This document shows, piece after piece, positions 1 through 7,070 of a DNA stretch of 32,298 nucleotides (positions within the stretch are counted from its first letter, which is position 1; every line of letters begins with the position of its first letter). The notes under the pieces are model-generated. The model saw nothing but the letters and a program-made list of their open reading frames with translations, ran no database searches and was not told the origin of the DNA. The translations under genes and the position numbers were made by a program. This DNA comes from Hymenobacter lapidarius (GTDB taxonomy: Bacteria > Bacteroidota > Bacteroidia > Cytophagales > Hymenobacteraceae), in contig NZ_MDZB01000108.1 in the NCBI RefSeq assembly GCF_001816145.1, positions 1 through 32,298 of the forward strand, given 5' to 3'.

Positions 1-239
1 TGGCGGAAATAGGTTTCCACGGCCGCTTGAATGCGACGGCCCACGTTGCGCACCATGTTTACCTGCTGCGAGTTGTTAGACAGCGGGCCTTTGGCGATGA
101 CTTCGCGGTACTGCTGGGCGGCCAATGTGTTGATTTCGGAGTCGCTAACCAGGCTGAGCTGGCGCCGGCCCGTGATGGGCACCGTAGAGCAGGCGGCCAG
201 CACCGTGAGGCTGGCGAGGAGGGCGAGTTTTTTAATCAT
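1..239 (-). CDS. M48-family metallopeptidase lipoprotein, N-terminal part
   Basis: Partial gene: it starts with ATG at 239 and runs off the left edge, so only about 79 residues are visible. It opens with a lipoprotein signal (MIKKLALLASLTVLAAC; lipobox LAAC), so the mature protein should be an outer- or inner-membrane-anchored lipoprotein. After the Cys comes STVPITGRRQLSLVSDSE, then a stretch with AAQQYREV and NVGRRIQAAVE. This opening is typical of Bacteroidetes M48 (Oma1/LoiP/BepA-like) zinc peptidases, which take part in envelope protein quality control. The HExxH zinc motif would lie outside the window, so the family call rests on the N-terminal pattern only. It is divergent from the FAH gene at 478. 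Confidence 0.75.
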   Translation of the reverse strand, partial: MIKKLALLASLTVLAACSTVPITGRRQLSLVSDSEINTLAAQQYREVIAKGPLSNNSQQVNMVRNVGRRIQAAVETYFR

Positions 240-415
240 GGCACTAAAGAGTATGTAAGGAAACAAGAGGCGGCTGCCGGGCAATGCGACTGCCCCGGCC
301 GGCTACCGCCGTGGGTGGGGCCCAAACCAGGGCCGCCGTTGCCAGCTATACGGCAGCAGGCCGTGTAAAAGTTTAGCGGCAGCGGGCCAGCCGGGGGGCA
401 AATGCCGCCGCCGGG

Positions 416-447
416 TTGCCGCAAGCCCGCGCCGGGCCGTAGTTTTG
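416..447 (+). promoter_or_regulatory. Candidate Bacteroidetes-type promoter for the FAH gene
   Basis: TTG at 416-418 and TAGTTTTG at 440-447 are separated by 21 bases. This fits the Bacteroidetes sigma-70 pattern of a -33 TTG box and a -7 TAnnTTTG box. Transcription would start near 453, leaving a leader of about 25 bases before the ATG at 478. No experimental support; short motifs can occur by chance. Confidence 0.4.
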
Positions 448-477
448 AGACTTAGCCGTCCCGCCTCGCGCTTCCCT

Positions 478-1092
478 ATGAAAATTATCTGCATCGGCCG
501 CAACTACGCCGACCACATTGCCGAGCTGCACAACGAAGTGCCCACGGCCCCCGTCATCTTCCTCAAGCCCGAAACCGCGCTGCTGCAGCGGGGGCAGCCG
601 TTCTTCGTGCCGGAATTTTCGCAGGACATTCACCACGAGCTGGAGCTGGTGCTGCGCGTGTGCAAAAACGGCCGCCACATCGACGAGCAGTTTGCTTCCA
701 CCTACTTCGACGCCATTGGGCTGGGCATCGACTTCACGGCCCGCGACCTGCAGGGCGAGCTCAAGAAAAAGGGCCTGCCCTGGGAGCTGGCCAAAGCCTT
801 CGACGGCTCGGCCCCCATTTCGCAGACCTTCAAGCCAGTGGCGGAATTTGCTGATTTGGCCAACATCAACTTCCATCTCACCGTGAACGGCGAAACCCGC
901 CAAACCGGAAATTCGGGCCTGATGCTGCACCCGTTTGCCCGCATCATCAGCTTCGTGTCGAAGTACATTTCCCTGAAAATGGGCGACCTGCTTTTCACCG
1001 GCACGCCCGCCGGCGTGGGCCCCGTGAAGCTGGGCGACCAGCTGGAGGGCTTTCTGGAAGGGGAGAAAATTCTTGAGCTGGGTATTCGGTAA
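478..1092 (+). CDS. Fumarylacetoacetate hydrolase (FAH) family protein, acylpyruvase-like
   Basis: A 204-residue single-domain FAH-fold enzyme, the size of FAHD1/YcgM-type acylpyruvases rather than of the larger fumarylacetoacetases. The start chosen is ATG at 478 (MKIICIGRNYADHI), where the family normally begins; an in-frame start at 445 would add 11 residues with no family character. Visible family features are GRNYADH near the N-terminus, the metal-binding acidic pair in HHELELVL, the Asp in GLGIDFTARD, the active-site stretch KKKGLPWELAKAFDGSAP, and the C-terminal GDLLFTGTPAGVGP. The family cleaves C-C bonds in acylpyruvates or related beta-diketo acids with Mg2+ or Mn2+; some members decarboxylate oxaloacetate. 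The substrate here cannot be told. It is a cytosolic protein and stands alone between divergent M48 and downstream M23 genes. Confidence 0.88.
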   Translation: MKIICIGRNYADHIAELHNEVPTAPVIFLKPETALLQRGQPFFVPEFSQDIHHELELVLRVCKNGRHIDEQFASTYFDAIGLGIDFTARDLQGELKKKGLPWELAKAFDGSAPISQTFKPVAEFADLANINFHLTVNGETRQTGNSGLMLHPFARIISFVSKYISLKMGDLLFTGTPAGVGPVKLGDQLEGFLEGEKILELGIR

Positions 1093-1208
1093 TTATAATA
1101 GAAAAAGGGCCTCGCCGTTGGGGTGGGGCGTTGTGGTGAAGTGGTGGGCGGCGGTACTGTTGGCTTTGCGCCACGCCAAGCCTGGCAAACTAATTGCGCC
1201 GCCTACGT

Positions 1209-3278
1209 ATGAACCAGGGGAGGAGTGAGGGCATAAAGACCGTTGTTGTGATAATACCGAAGTTGAAAGTGAGCGTTTTTAGGAATATTGCCAAGCTGGT
1301 TTTGGGGCTTGGAGTGGTGGCAGGAGTGGTATTGCCGGGCTTGGCAGACGGCCAGGAAGCCGACACCGCGGAGCGGGCCCACTCCATAAGTGAGCTGCTG
1401 GCCAAGGGCCGGCCCGCGGTGCCGCCCGGGTATTTCCTGTTTCCCATTGCGCCGGGCAAGCCCGGTTTTCTGGCCGGGAGCATGGGCGAGCTGCGGCCCA
1501 ACCACTTCCACGGCGGGCTCGACATTAAGACCGGTGGTGGGGTGAACCAGCCCGTGTACGCCGCCGCCGATGGCTACATCTCGCGCCTCAAACAGTCGTC
1601 GTTTGGCTACGGCAATGTGCTCTACATCACGCACCCCAACGGCCTGACCACCGTGTACGGCCACCTCAACGACTTCCGCGGCCCCGTAGCCGCCGAGCTG
1701 CAGCGCCGTCAGTATGAGAAGGAAAGCTACGAGCTGGAAGCCTTCTTCGAAAAAGACCAGTTCCCAGTGAAGCGGGGCGAAGTAGTGGCCCTGTCCGGCA
1801 ACACCGGCGGCTCGGCGGGCCCGCACCTGCACTGGGAAGTGCGCGACGCGCAGGACCGGCAGTACAACCCGCTGCAGTGGGGCGGGTTTCCCGAGATTCA
1901 GGACCACGTGGCGCCCACGCTGCAGTCCTTCGGCCTGGAACCCCTGGGCATCGACTCGCGGGTGCAGCGCGTGTTTGCCAAGGCCGTATTTGCGCCCAAG
2001 GTGCTGCCGGGGCCGGGCGTGGCCACGGTGTGGCCCGACACCATCAGCTGCTTTGGCGCGGTGGGCCTGCTCATTCAGGGCTTCGATAGGTTTGACAATG
2101 CTTGGAACAAAAACGGCATTCAGCGAGTGACGATGCAGGTGAACGGCCAGCCGTTCTACGAGCACAACATCGACGCCGTGCCCTTCCCAGTCGGCACGCG
2201 GCAGGTGGCCAATTTCGTGGACTTTGCCTACCAGCACACCCAGGGCCGCACCATGCAGAAGCTGTGGGTGGACGAGGGCAACGACCTGACCATGTACAGC
2301 ACCGGCCCCACCAAGGGCCGCCTGCTGGTGGAGCCGGGCAAGGTGTACAGCATCGACATCACGCTGGCCGACTCCTACCACAACCAGACGCCGGTGCGCC
2401 TGGTGCTGCGCGGCGAGCAGCCCGCCTACTTCAAAACCCGCTCGGCGGCGGCCAAAAAGCCGGCCCTGCGTTTTGAAGTGACGCGCAACCTGCTCAAGGC
2501 CGTGGCTACGGACCCTAGCGCCGACTCGGTGGCCGCCAATCTGGTGCTGCTGCGCGGCAGCCGTCGCCTCGAAATCCGGCCCAGCTACACCCAGAACAGC
2601 GAAAACGTGTACCTCTACGACCTGCGCGCCGGCCTGCCCGATTCGCTCCGCTTCGGGGGCATCACCAAGAAATTTGACCGGCAGCTGCTGGTGCCCGCCG
2701 GCAAAGAAACCAGCTACGCCACCGCCCACCTCAACCTGGCCTTCGGCCCCCAGTCGGTGTTCGACAACCTATACGTGGGCACCACTTTCCTGCCCGAAGC
2801 CACCGGCAGCGGCTTCTGGACGGTGGGCAGCCCCGCGCTGCCCCTTTACCGCCCCGCCACCCTCACGCTGAAGCCCGCCACCCCGCCTACCGACCCCGCC
2901 CGCACCGCCATTTACTCGGCTACCAAAAAGGGCGGCAAGGCCTACGTGGGCGGCAAGTGGGACGGCAAGGGCCAGATTACGGCGTCTATCCGGCAGTTTG
3001 CTTCGTACCGCATTCTCACTGATTCCGTGGCGCCGAAGGGTAGTTTGGCGGGGCGGCCGGGCGGTCAGCTGCTGTTCCGGGTGGGCGACGACCTGTCCGG
3101 GCTGGCCGGCTACCGGCTGTTTGTGGGCGGCAAATTCCGGCTGCTGCGCTTCGAGCACAAGAACTCCACGCTCTTCACCGTGGCCGGCGACACGCTGGGC
3201 CCGCGCCTGCGCGGCCCCGCCGAGCTGCGCCTCACCGACCAGGCCGGCAACGAGCGGGTGATTCCGCTGAGCTTGTAA
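1209..3278 (+). CDS. M23 (LytM-type) peptidase, large secreted
   Basis: About 689 residues. An N-terminal hydrophobic segment (around residues 25-48, NIAKLVLGLGVVAGVV then LPGLADGQ) looks like a signal peptide. A LytM/M23 zinc peptidase domain follows: HFHGGLDIK supplies the first His and the Asp, HLHWEVRD supplies the HxH pair, and YAAADGYIS, GLTTVYGHL and LSGNTGGSAGP are typical of the fold. These residues suggest an active endopeptidase acting on peptidoglycan cross-bridges or stems. The remaining ~430 residues have no domain I can name; the beta-rich repeats with loops suggest an Ig-like or jelly-roll region typical of Bacteroidetes M23 proteins. The start is uncertain: ATG at 1209 has a long pre-signal stretch, TTG at 1194 is a further upstream option, and a GTG near 1239 is possible. 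Confidence 0.85.
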   Translation: MNQGRSEGIKTVVVIIPKLKVSVFRNIAKLVLGLGVVAGVVLPGLADGQEADTAERAHSISELLAKGRPAVPPGYFLFPIAPGKPGFLAGSMGELRPNHFHGGLDIKTGGGVNQPVYAAADGYISRLKQSSFGYGNVLYITHPNGLTTVYGHLNDFRGPVAAELQRRQYEKESYELEAFFEKDQFPVKRGEVVALSGNTGGSAGPHLHWEVRDAQDRQYNPLQWGGFPEIQDHVAPTLQSFGLEPLGIDSRVQRVFAKAVFAPKVLPGPGVATVWPDTISCFGAVGLLIQGFDRFDNAWNKNGIQRVTMQVNGQPFYEHNIDAVPFPVGTRQVANFVDFAYQHTQGRTMQKLWVDEGNDLTMYSTGPTKGRLLVEPGKVYSIDITLADSYHNQTPVRLVLRGEQPAYFKTRSAAAKKPALRFEVTRNLLKAVATDPSADSVAANLVLLRGSRRLEIRPSYTQNSENVYLYDLRAGLPDSLRFGGITKKFDRQLLVPAGKETSYATAHLNLAFGPQSVFDNLYVGTTFLPEATGSGFWTVGSPALPLYRPATLTLKPATPPTDPARTAIYSATKKGGKAYVGGKWDGKGQITASIRQFASYRILTDSVAPKGSLAGRPGGQLLFRVGDDLSGLAGYRLFVGGKFRLLRFEHKNSTLFTVAGDTLGPRLRGPAELRLTDQAGNERVIPLSL

Positions 3279-3299
3279 TCTGTAATCCAGGAAAAAGCA

Positions 3300-3389
3300 C
3301 GTCATGCTGAGCTTGCCGAAGCATCTCTACTACGTCACTAATCTTATTTAGTATTGCAGTAGAGATGCTTCGGCAAGCTCAGCATGACG
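3300..3389. repeat. 90-bp REP-like palindrome, copy 1
   Basis: Two perfect arms of about 31 bases (beginning CGTCATGCTGAGCTTGCC and ending with its complement) flank an AT-richer loop of about 27 bases. A near-identical unit lies at 13563-13652 in flipped orientation, and shorter relatives occur at 12286-12314 and 17156-17185. The unit sits 21 bases after the M23 stop. Its right arm contains an ATG in frame with bcp. Confidence 0.9.
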
Positions 3390-3422
3390 TTCAAAAAATT
3401 ATTCCCTCTTACCCTCCTCATA

Positions 3423-3869
3423 ATGCTCCTCGAACCCGGCCAACCCGCCCCTGATTTCACTGCCATCGACCAGGACGGCAACACCATTCGCCTGGCCGAC
3501 CTGCGCGGGCAGCGCGTGGCGCTGTATTTCTACCCCAAGGACGATACGCCCGGCTGTACCGCCCAGGCCTGCAACCTGCGCGACCACCAGGAGGAGCTCA
3601 CCGCCCAGAATATCAAGGTCATCGGCGTGAGCATTGACGGCGAGGCGGCCCACAAAAAATTTGCCCTCAAGTACGACCTGCCCTTCCCGCTGCTGGTTGA
3701 TACCGACAAAAAAATAGTGCAGGACTACGGCGTGTGGCAGGAGAAGAAAAACTACGGCAAAACCTATATGGGCACCGTGCGCACTACATTTCTGATTGAC
3801 GAAAACGGGGTAATTGACAAGGTGATTAAGAAAGTAGACACCAAGGAGCACGCCGCGCAATTGCTCTAA
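3423..3869 (+). CDS. bcp: Thioredoxin-dependent peroxiredoxin (BCP/PrxQ)
   Basis: A 148-residue AhpC/TSA-fold peroxidase that reduces H2O2 and organic hydroperoxides, recycled by thioredoxin, in the cytosol. The peroxidatic Cys is C45 in KDDTPGCT and the resolving Cys is C50, the CxxxxC spacing of the BCP/PrxQ class. Other landmarks are APDFTAIDQDGN near the start, VIGVSIDGEAAHKKF, and PFPLLVDTDKKIVQDYGVW. The start chosen is ATG at 3423 (MLLEPGQPAPDF), matching usual family length. An in-frame ATG at 3384 lies inside the right arm of the palindromic repeat and would add 13 mostly hydrophobic residues; I think this is accidental. The gene ends before a strong hairpin. Confidence 0.93.
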   Translation: MLLEPGQPAPDFTAIDQDGNTIRLADLRGQRVALYFYPKDDTPGCTAQACNLRDHQEELTAQNIKVIGVSIDGEAAHKKFALKYDLPFPLLVDTDKKIVQDYGVWQEKKNYGKTYMGTVRTTFLIDENGVIDKVIKKVDTKEHAAQLL

Positions 3870-3900
3870 AGGCCACCGCTGCGCTGCCACCGGCCTCCGT

Positions 3901-3961
3901 AAAGCCCGCCGGCTCCGGTTGCTCCTGCTCAAGGAGTAGCAACCGGGGCCGGCGGGCTTTT
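3901..3961. terminator. Strong bidirectional-looking terminator hairpin after bcp
   Basis: AAAGCCCGCCGGCTCCGG at the left pairs with a complementary right half ending GGCCGGCGGGCTTT, giving a stem of over 25 pairs with minor mismatches and a short loop. It ends in TTTT on the plus strand and starts with AAA, so it could also stop minus-strand transcription. It separates bcp from the transketolase gene. Confidence 0.85.
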
Positions 3962-4018
3962 GGCTGTAGCTAAAGCGCCGGTTGCGTGTGGAAAAAGCCT
4001 GTTGTTTGGATTGATTGC

Positions 4019-4050
4019 GGAAGTGCACACAATTGATTGTGTGAACTTCC
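4019..4050. promoter_or_regulatory. 32-bp near-perfect palindrome, candidate operator upstream of transketolase
   Basis: The half-sites GGAAGTGCACACAATT and GATTGTGTGAACTTCC match as inverted repeats at 14 of 16 positions with no spacer. Without a T-tract it does not look like a terminator. It lies directly before a possible -33 TTG at 4052-4054, a location that would suit a dimeric repressor or activator. The regulator is not identifiable from the window. Confidence 0.45.
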
Positions 4051-4051
4051 A

Positions 4052-4083
4052 TTGCCCGACTTGCGCTCGTGGTCTTACCTTTA
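4052..4083 (+). promoter_or_regulatory. Candidate promoter for the transketolase N-subunit gene
   Basis: TTG at 4052-4054, 21 bases, then TACCTTTA at 4076-4083, one mismatch from the TAnnTTTG -7 consensus. It would give a leader of about 20 bases before the ATG at 4110 and abuts the palindrome at 4019-4050. Moderate support only. Confidence 0.35.
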
Positions 4084-4109
4084 CCAGACCAACAAATTTC
4101 TTACTTGAT

Positions 4110-4973
4110 ATGCCCCAGACCGCTGAAATTGCCACTGCTGACCTAAAAGAAGTTGCTGCTCAGGTGCGGCGCGACATCGTGCGCATGGTACACGCCGTGA
4201 ATTCCGGCCACCCCGGCGGCTCGCTGGGCTGCACCGATTTGCTGGTAGCGCTCTACTTCAAGGTGATGAAGCACACCCCCCAGCCGTTCAACATGGACGG
4301 CACGGGGGAGGACCTGTTTTTCCTCTCGAACGGGCACATTTCGGCCACGCTATACTCGGTGCTGGCGCGCTCGGGCTACTTCCCGGTGAGCGAGCTGGCC
4401 ACGTTCCGCAAGCTCAACTCGCGCTTGCAGGGCCACCCCACCACGCATGAGGGCCTGCCCGGCATCCGCGTTGCCTCGGGCTCGCTGGGCCAGGGCTTGA
4501 GCGTGGCCTGCGGCGCCGCCCAGGCCAAAAAGCTGAACGGCGACGACCGCCGCGTGTTCGTGCTCATGGGCGACGGCGAGCTGCAGGAAGGCCAGAACTG
4601 GGAGGCCCTGCTCTACGCCGCCCACCACAAAATCGACAACCTCATCGGCATCATCGACCGCAACGGCCAGCAGATTGACGGTCCCACCGCCGAAATCGGC
4701 GGCCTCGGCGACCTGCGCGCCAAGTTCGAAGCCTTCGGCTGGCACGTGCTGCAAGCCGATGGCAACGACTTTGCCACCCTGCTGCCGGCTCTGGAAGCCG
4801 CGCAAGCTGCCACCGGCCAGGGCAAGCCCGTCATGTTCATCATGGACACCCGCATGGGCTACGGCGTCGACTTCATGATGGAAGGCCACAAGTGGCACGG
4901 CGTAGCGCCTAATGATGCCCAACTGGCCACCGCGCTGGAGCAACTGGTGGTGGGCACTGTGGGCGACTACTAG
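4110..4973 (+). CDS. Transketolase, N-terminal (ThDP/PP-domain) subunit
   Basis: A 287-residue protein equal to the N-terminal third to half of full-length transketolase. It carries the pyrophosphate-binding domain: the thiamine diphosphate/Mg motif GDGELQEGQNWEA followed about 25 residues later by IIDRNGQQIDG, plus HPGGSLGCTDLLVALYF and SNGHISATLYSVL. The start is ATG at 4110 (MPQTAEIATADLKEV); upstream in-frame sequence from 3960 is non-family. With the C-terminal subunit at 7071 it should form the two-gene transketolase of the non-oxidative pentose phosphate pathway, moving two-carbon ketol units between sugar phosphates. In most genomes with split transketolase the two genes are adjacent; here about 2.1 kb of other sequence lies between them. 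Confidence 0.92.
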   Translation: MPQTAEIATADLKEVAAQVRRDIVRMVHAVNSGHPGGSLGCTDLLVALYFKVMKHTPQPFNMDGTGEDLFFLSNGHISATLYSVLARSGYFPVSELATFRKLNSRLQGHPTTHEGLPGIRVASGSLGQGLSVACGAAQAKKLNGDDRRVFVLMGDGELQEGQNWEALLYAAHHKIDNLIGIIDRNGQQIDGPTAEIGGLGDLRAKFEAFGWHVLQADGNDFATLLPALEAAQAATGQGKPVMFIMDTRMGYGVDFMMEGHKWHGVAPNDAQLATALEQLVVGTVGDY

Positions 4974-4989
4974 GGGCTGATGCGTACTT

Positions 4990-5116
4990 GCCCAGCGCAA
5001 CCTCACCCCCTTACCCCCTCTCCAAAAAAGAGGGGGAACCGGTTTTGCTCCCAGCGGAATCGTCAGGTCCCCCCTCTTTTTTGGAGTCGGGGTCAGGGGG
5101 TGAGGTTGCGCTGGGC
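4990..5116. repeat. 127-bp palindromic repeat overlapping the VWA gene start
   Basis: The left arm 4990-5037 (GCCCAGCGCAACCTCACCCC...) and right arm 5069-5116 are inverted copies of about 48 bases with a few mismatches. The arms contain runs of C/G and an AAAAAAGAGGGGG block. The unit begins 16 bases after the transketolase N-subunit stop, and its right end supplies the likely GTG start and first codons of the next gene. It looks like a non-autonomous palindromic element (MITE/REP-like). Confidence 0.85.
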
Positions 5117-6494
5117 GTTGCTGTTGCTTTCGTTTCTGATTTTCAGTCAAAATGCCCACGCCCAAAACGCTCTTGCCGCAACCCCCAAGGTCACCCGTAT
5201 TCTCTTCCTGCTGGATGCCTCCGGCTCGATGATGGCGCCGTGGGAAGGGGGGCAGCCGCGGTGGGACGTAGCCAAGCGCATGCTGAGCAAAATGGTGGAT
5301 TCGCTCAATGCCTATCCCAACCTGGAGCTGGGCCTGCGCGTGTACGGCCACCAATTCCCCAACAGCGAGAAAAACTGCCAGGACTCGCGCCTGGAAGTGC
5401 CGTTTGCGCCGCGCAACGCCAAAGCCATCAAGGCCCGGCTCGCCACGCTTAAGGCGCAGGGCAACACGCCCATTACCTACTCGCTCGAACAATCAGCCAA
5501 CGACTTCCCCATTGATAAAGCCTCGCGCAACGTGCTGCTGCTCATTACCGACGGCCTGGAATCCTGCGCCGCCGACCCCTGCAAATCGTCGCTGGCCCTG
5601 CAGCGCAAGCACATCTTCCTGAAGCCGTTCATCATCGGCATCGGGGCAGAGAAAGACTTCGGTCGGCAGCTCGAATGCCTGGGCCAGTACTACAACGCGG
5701 CCGATGTGAAAACCTTCCGCACCGTGATGGACGACGTAATCGCCCAAACGCTGAGCCAAACCACCGTGAGCGTGAACCTGACCGACGCCAACGGCCGCCC
5801 CGTGGAAAGCAACGTGAACATGACCTTCGTAAACAACGTGACCGAGCAGCCGGAGTACAACTACGTGCACTACCGCGACGCCCAGGGCCGGGCCGACGTG
5901 CTCGACATCGACGCGCTGCAGAGCTACGACCTGGTGATAAACACCGTGCCGCCCGTGCGCCAGACCAACCTGGCCATCCGGCCCGGTAGGGCCAACGTAC
6001 TCACCTTCAAAACGCCCCAGGGCACGCTCTGGCTGCAAAGCCCGCAGCTCACGCCCAACCCCTACGGCACCGTGCAAGCCGTGGTGCGCACACCCACTGG
6101 CGCCACCGTGGCCAGCTTCCCCTTTGGCACCAAACAAAAGCTGCTGGCCGGCAACTACGAAGTGGAGCTGCTCACGCTGCCCCGCATCACGCGCCGCATT
6201 TCGGTGAAGCAGGGCCAGGAGCTGGCCGTGACCTATGCCGCGCCCGGCACCCTCAACATCACCACCGACCTGAGAGGCTACGGCAGCATCTACCAGCTCA
6301 ACAACGACGAATCACAAACCTGGGTGTACACATTGCCCGAAGGCAGCAGCAGCAAACAAAACCTGCCCATGCAGCCCGGCGCCTACCGGCTCGTGTTTCG
6401 CACCAAAACCAGCACCGGCAGTAAGTTTACCGATGTGCGCAATTTCTCCATTCGTTCGGGCCAGACTACGTCAGTGGCCATTTTTGGGAAATGA
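5100..6494 (+). CDS. Secreted VWA-domain protein
   Basis: About 464 residues from GTG at 5100. The N-terminus (RLRWALLLLSFLIFSQNAHAQ) is a good signal peptide with an AHAQ cleavage region. A von Willebrand factor A domain follows, with a complete MIDAS: DASGSM near residue 33, the Thr in GNTPITYSL, and the Asp in LLITDGLES. The domain ends near FIIGIGAEKDFG. The C-terminal ~260 residues hold beta-rich segments (SVNLTDANGRPVES, NVLTFKTPQGTLWL, GTLNITTDLRGYG) that resemble repeated carboxypeptidase-regulatory-like or PEGA-like folds; I cannot name them firmly. It probably binds a protein ligand in the periplasm or at the surface. Both the start codon and the first five codons lie in the right arm of the palindrome at 4990-5116; an ATG at 4980 would add 40 residues derived wholly from repeat sequence. 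Confidence 0.85.
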   Translation: MRLRWALLLLSFLIFSQNAHAQNALAATPKVTRILFLLDASGSMMAPWEGGQPRWDVAKRMLSKMVDSLNAYPNLELGLRVYGHQFPNSEKNCQDSRLEVPFAPRNAKAIKARLATLKAQGNTPITYSLEQSANDFPIDKASRNVLLLITDGLESCAADPCKSSLALQRKHIFLKPFIIGIGAEKDFGRQLECLGQYYNAADVKTFRTVMDDVIAQTLSQTTVSVNLTDANGRPVESNVNMTFVNNVTEQPEYNYVHYRDAQGRADVLDIDALQSYDLVINTVPPVRQTNLAIRPGRANVLTFKTPQGTLWLQSPQLTPNPYGTVQAVVRTPTGATVASFPFGTKQKLLAGNYEVELLTLPRITRRISVKQGQELAVTYAAPGTLNITTDLRGYGSIYQLNNDESQTWVYTLPEGSSSKQNLPMQPGAYRLVFRTKTSTGSKFTDVRNFSIRSGQTTSVAIFGK

Positions 6495-6506
6495 GGTAAG
6501 AACGAC

Positions 6507-6569
6507 AAACTCCCCTCCTTACCAATGAGGGGACGTTTCAGCAAAGCTGAAACTGGGGTGGTTGTAGGC
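6507..6569. repeat. Left inverted repeat of the DUF559 unit
   Basis: A 63-base arm that matches the reverse complement of 6977-7038 with only about five differences. It contains CTCCCCTCCTTACCAATGAG and a small internal hairpin (GTTTCAGC-AAA-GCTGAAAC). It begins 13 bases after the VWA stop. Confidence 0.9.
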
Positions 6570-6593
6570 ATATGAAAATCGTTAAAAAAACAA

Positions 6594-6962
6594 ATGCCCA
6601 TGACCATCCTAAACAATCTGCCCCACAAAAAAGACGACCGCCGTACCCTACGCAATAACCTCACCACTGCCGAAGCCGTGCTGTGGAATAACTTAAAAAA
6701 CAGCCAACTCGCCGGCCGGAAATTCCGACGCCAGCACAGCATCAGCTAATTTATCCTCGATTTTTATTGCCCGCAGGAAAAGCTTGCGGTGGAACTGGAC
6801 GGTGGGGCCCACTTCACGGCGTCCGGTAATCTGAATGATGCGGCGCGTACCGAGTATCTGAATGCCGTGGGTATTCGGGTAATTCGGTTTGAGAATAAGC
6901 TGATTTGGTCTGCTTTGGAAAACGTGTTGCATTCGATTGAAAGTCATTTTAGAAGCGTTTAA
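6594..6962 (+). pseudogene. DUF559 endonuclease-like gene with one in-frame stop
   Basis: The reading frame from ATG 6594 to TAA 6960-6962 encodes 122 codons of a DUF559 protein (Vsr/PD-(D/E)XK-like nuclease fold), interrupted once by TAA at 6747-6749. The N-terminal piece ends RRTLRNNLTTAEAVLWNNLK ... FRRQHSIS. After the stop the frame continues FILDFYCPQEKLAVELDGG, H, then GIRVIRFENKLIW, all typical of the family. The presumed catalytic residues are the Asp of LDFYC and the E-x-D of AVELDG. The stop falls where an aromatic or Asn is usual, so one base change could explain it. No other frameshift is seen, so the decay is recent or the stop is a sequence error. It is enclosed by inverted repeats at 6507-6569 and 6977-7038. 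Confidence 0.85.
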
Positions 6963-6976
6963 TATTCTTGTTCAAC

Positions 6977-7038
6977 GCCCACAACCACCCCAGTTTCAGC
7001 TTCGCTGAAACATCCCCTCCTTGGTAAGGAGGGGAGTT
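6977..7038. repeat. Right inverted repeat of the DUF559 unit
   Basis: A 62-base inverted partner of 6507-6569, with its own internal hairpin (GTTTCAGC-TTC-GCTGAAAC) and CCCCTCCTTGGTAAGGAGGG palindrome. It starts 14 bases after the DUF559 stop and ends 32 bases before the transketolase C-subunit start. The two arms define a unit of about 532 bases. Confidence 0.9.
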
Positions 7039-7070
7039 TTTTGACTGCTTTTAACCTCTTTTAATACCCC

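Noticed and set aside
1161..1182. Promoter for the M23 gene (TTGGCTTTGCG)
   Set aside because: The -7 box differs at the conserved A and no -33 TTG lies at proper spacing.
1203..2729. Long open frame on the minus strand opposite the M23 peptidase (508 codons)
   Set aside because: It mirrors the high-GC third-position pattern of the real gene and contains no recognisable motif; low-complexity His/Val/Gly/Ala.
3384..3422. Exported form of Bcp starting in the repeat
   Set aside because: The 13-residue leader comes partly from repeat sequence and the family start at 3423 fits; kept only as a remark.
4350..5492. 380-codon minus-strand frame spanning transketolase N and the VWA start
   Set aside because: Runs through a palindromic repeat and two real genes on the opposite strand.
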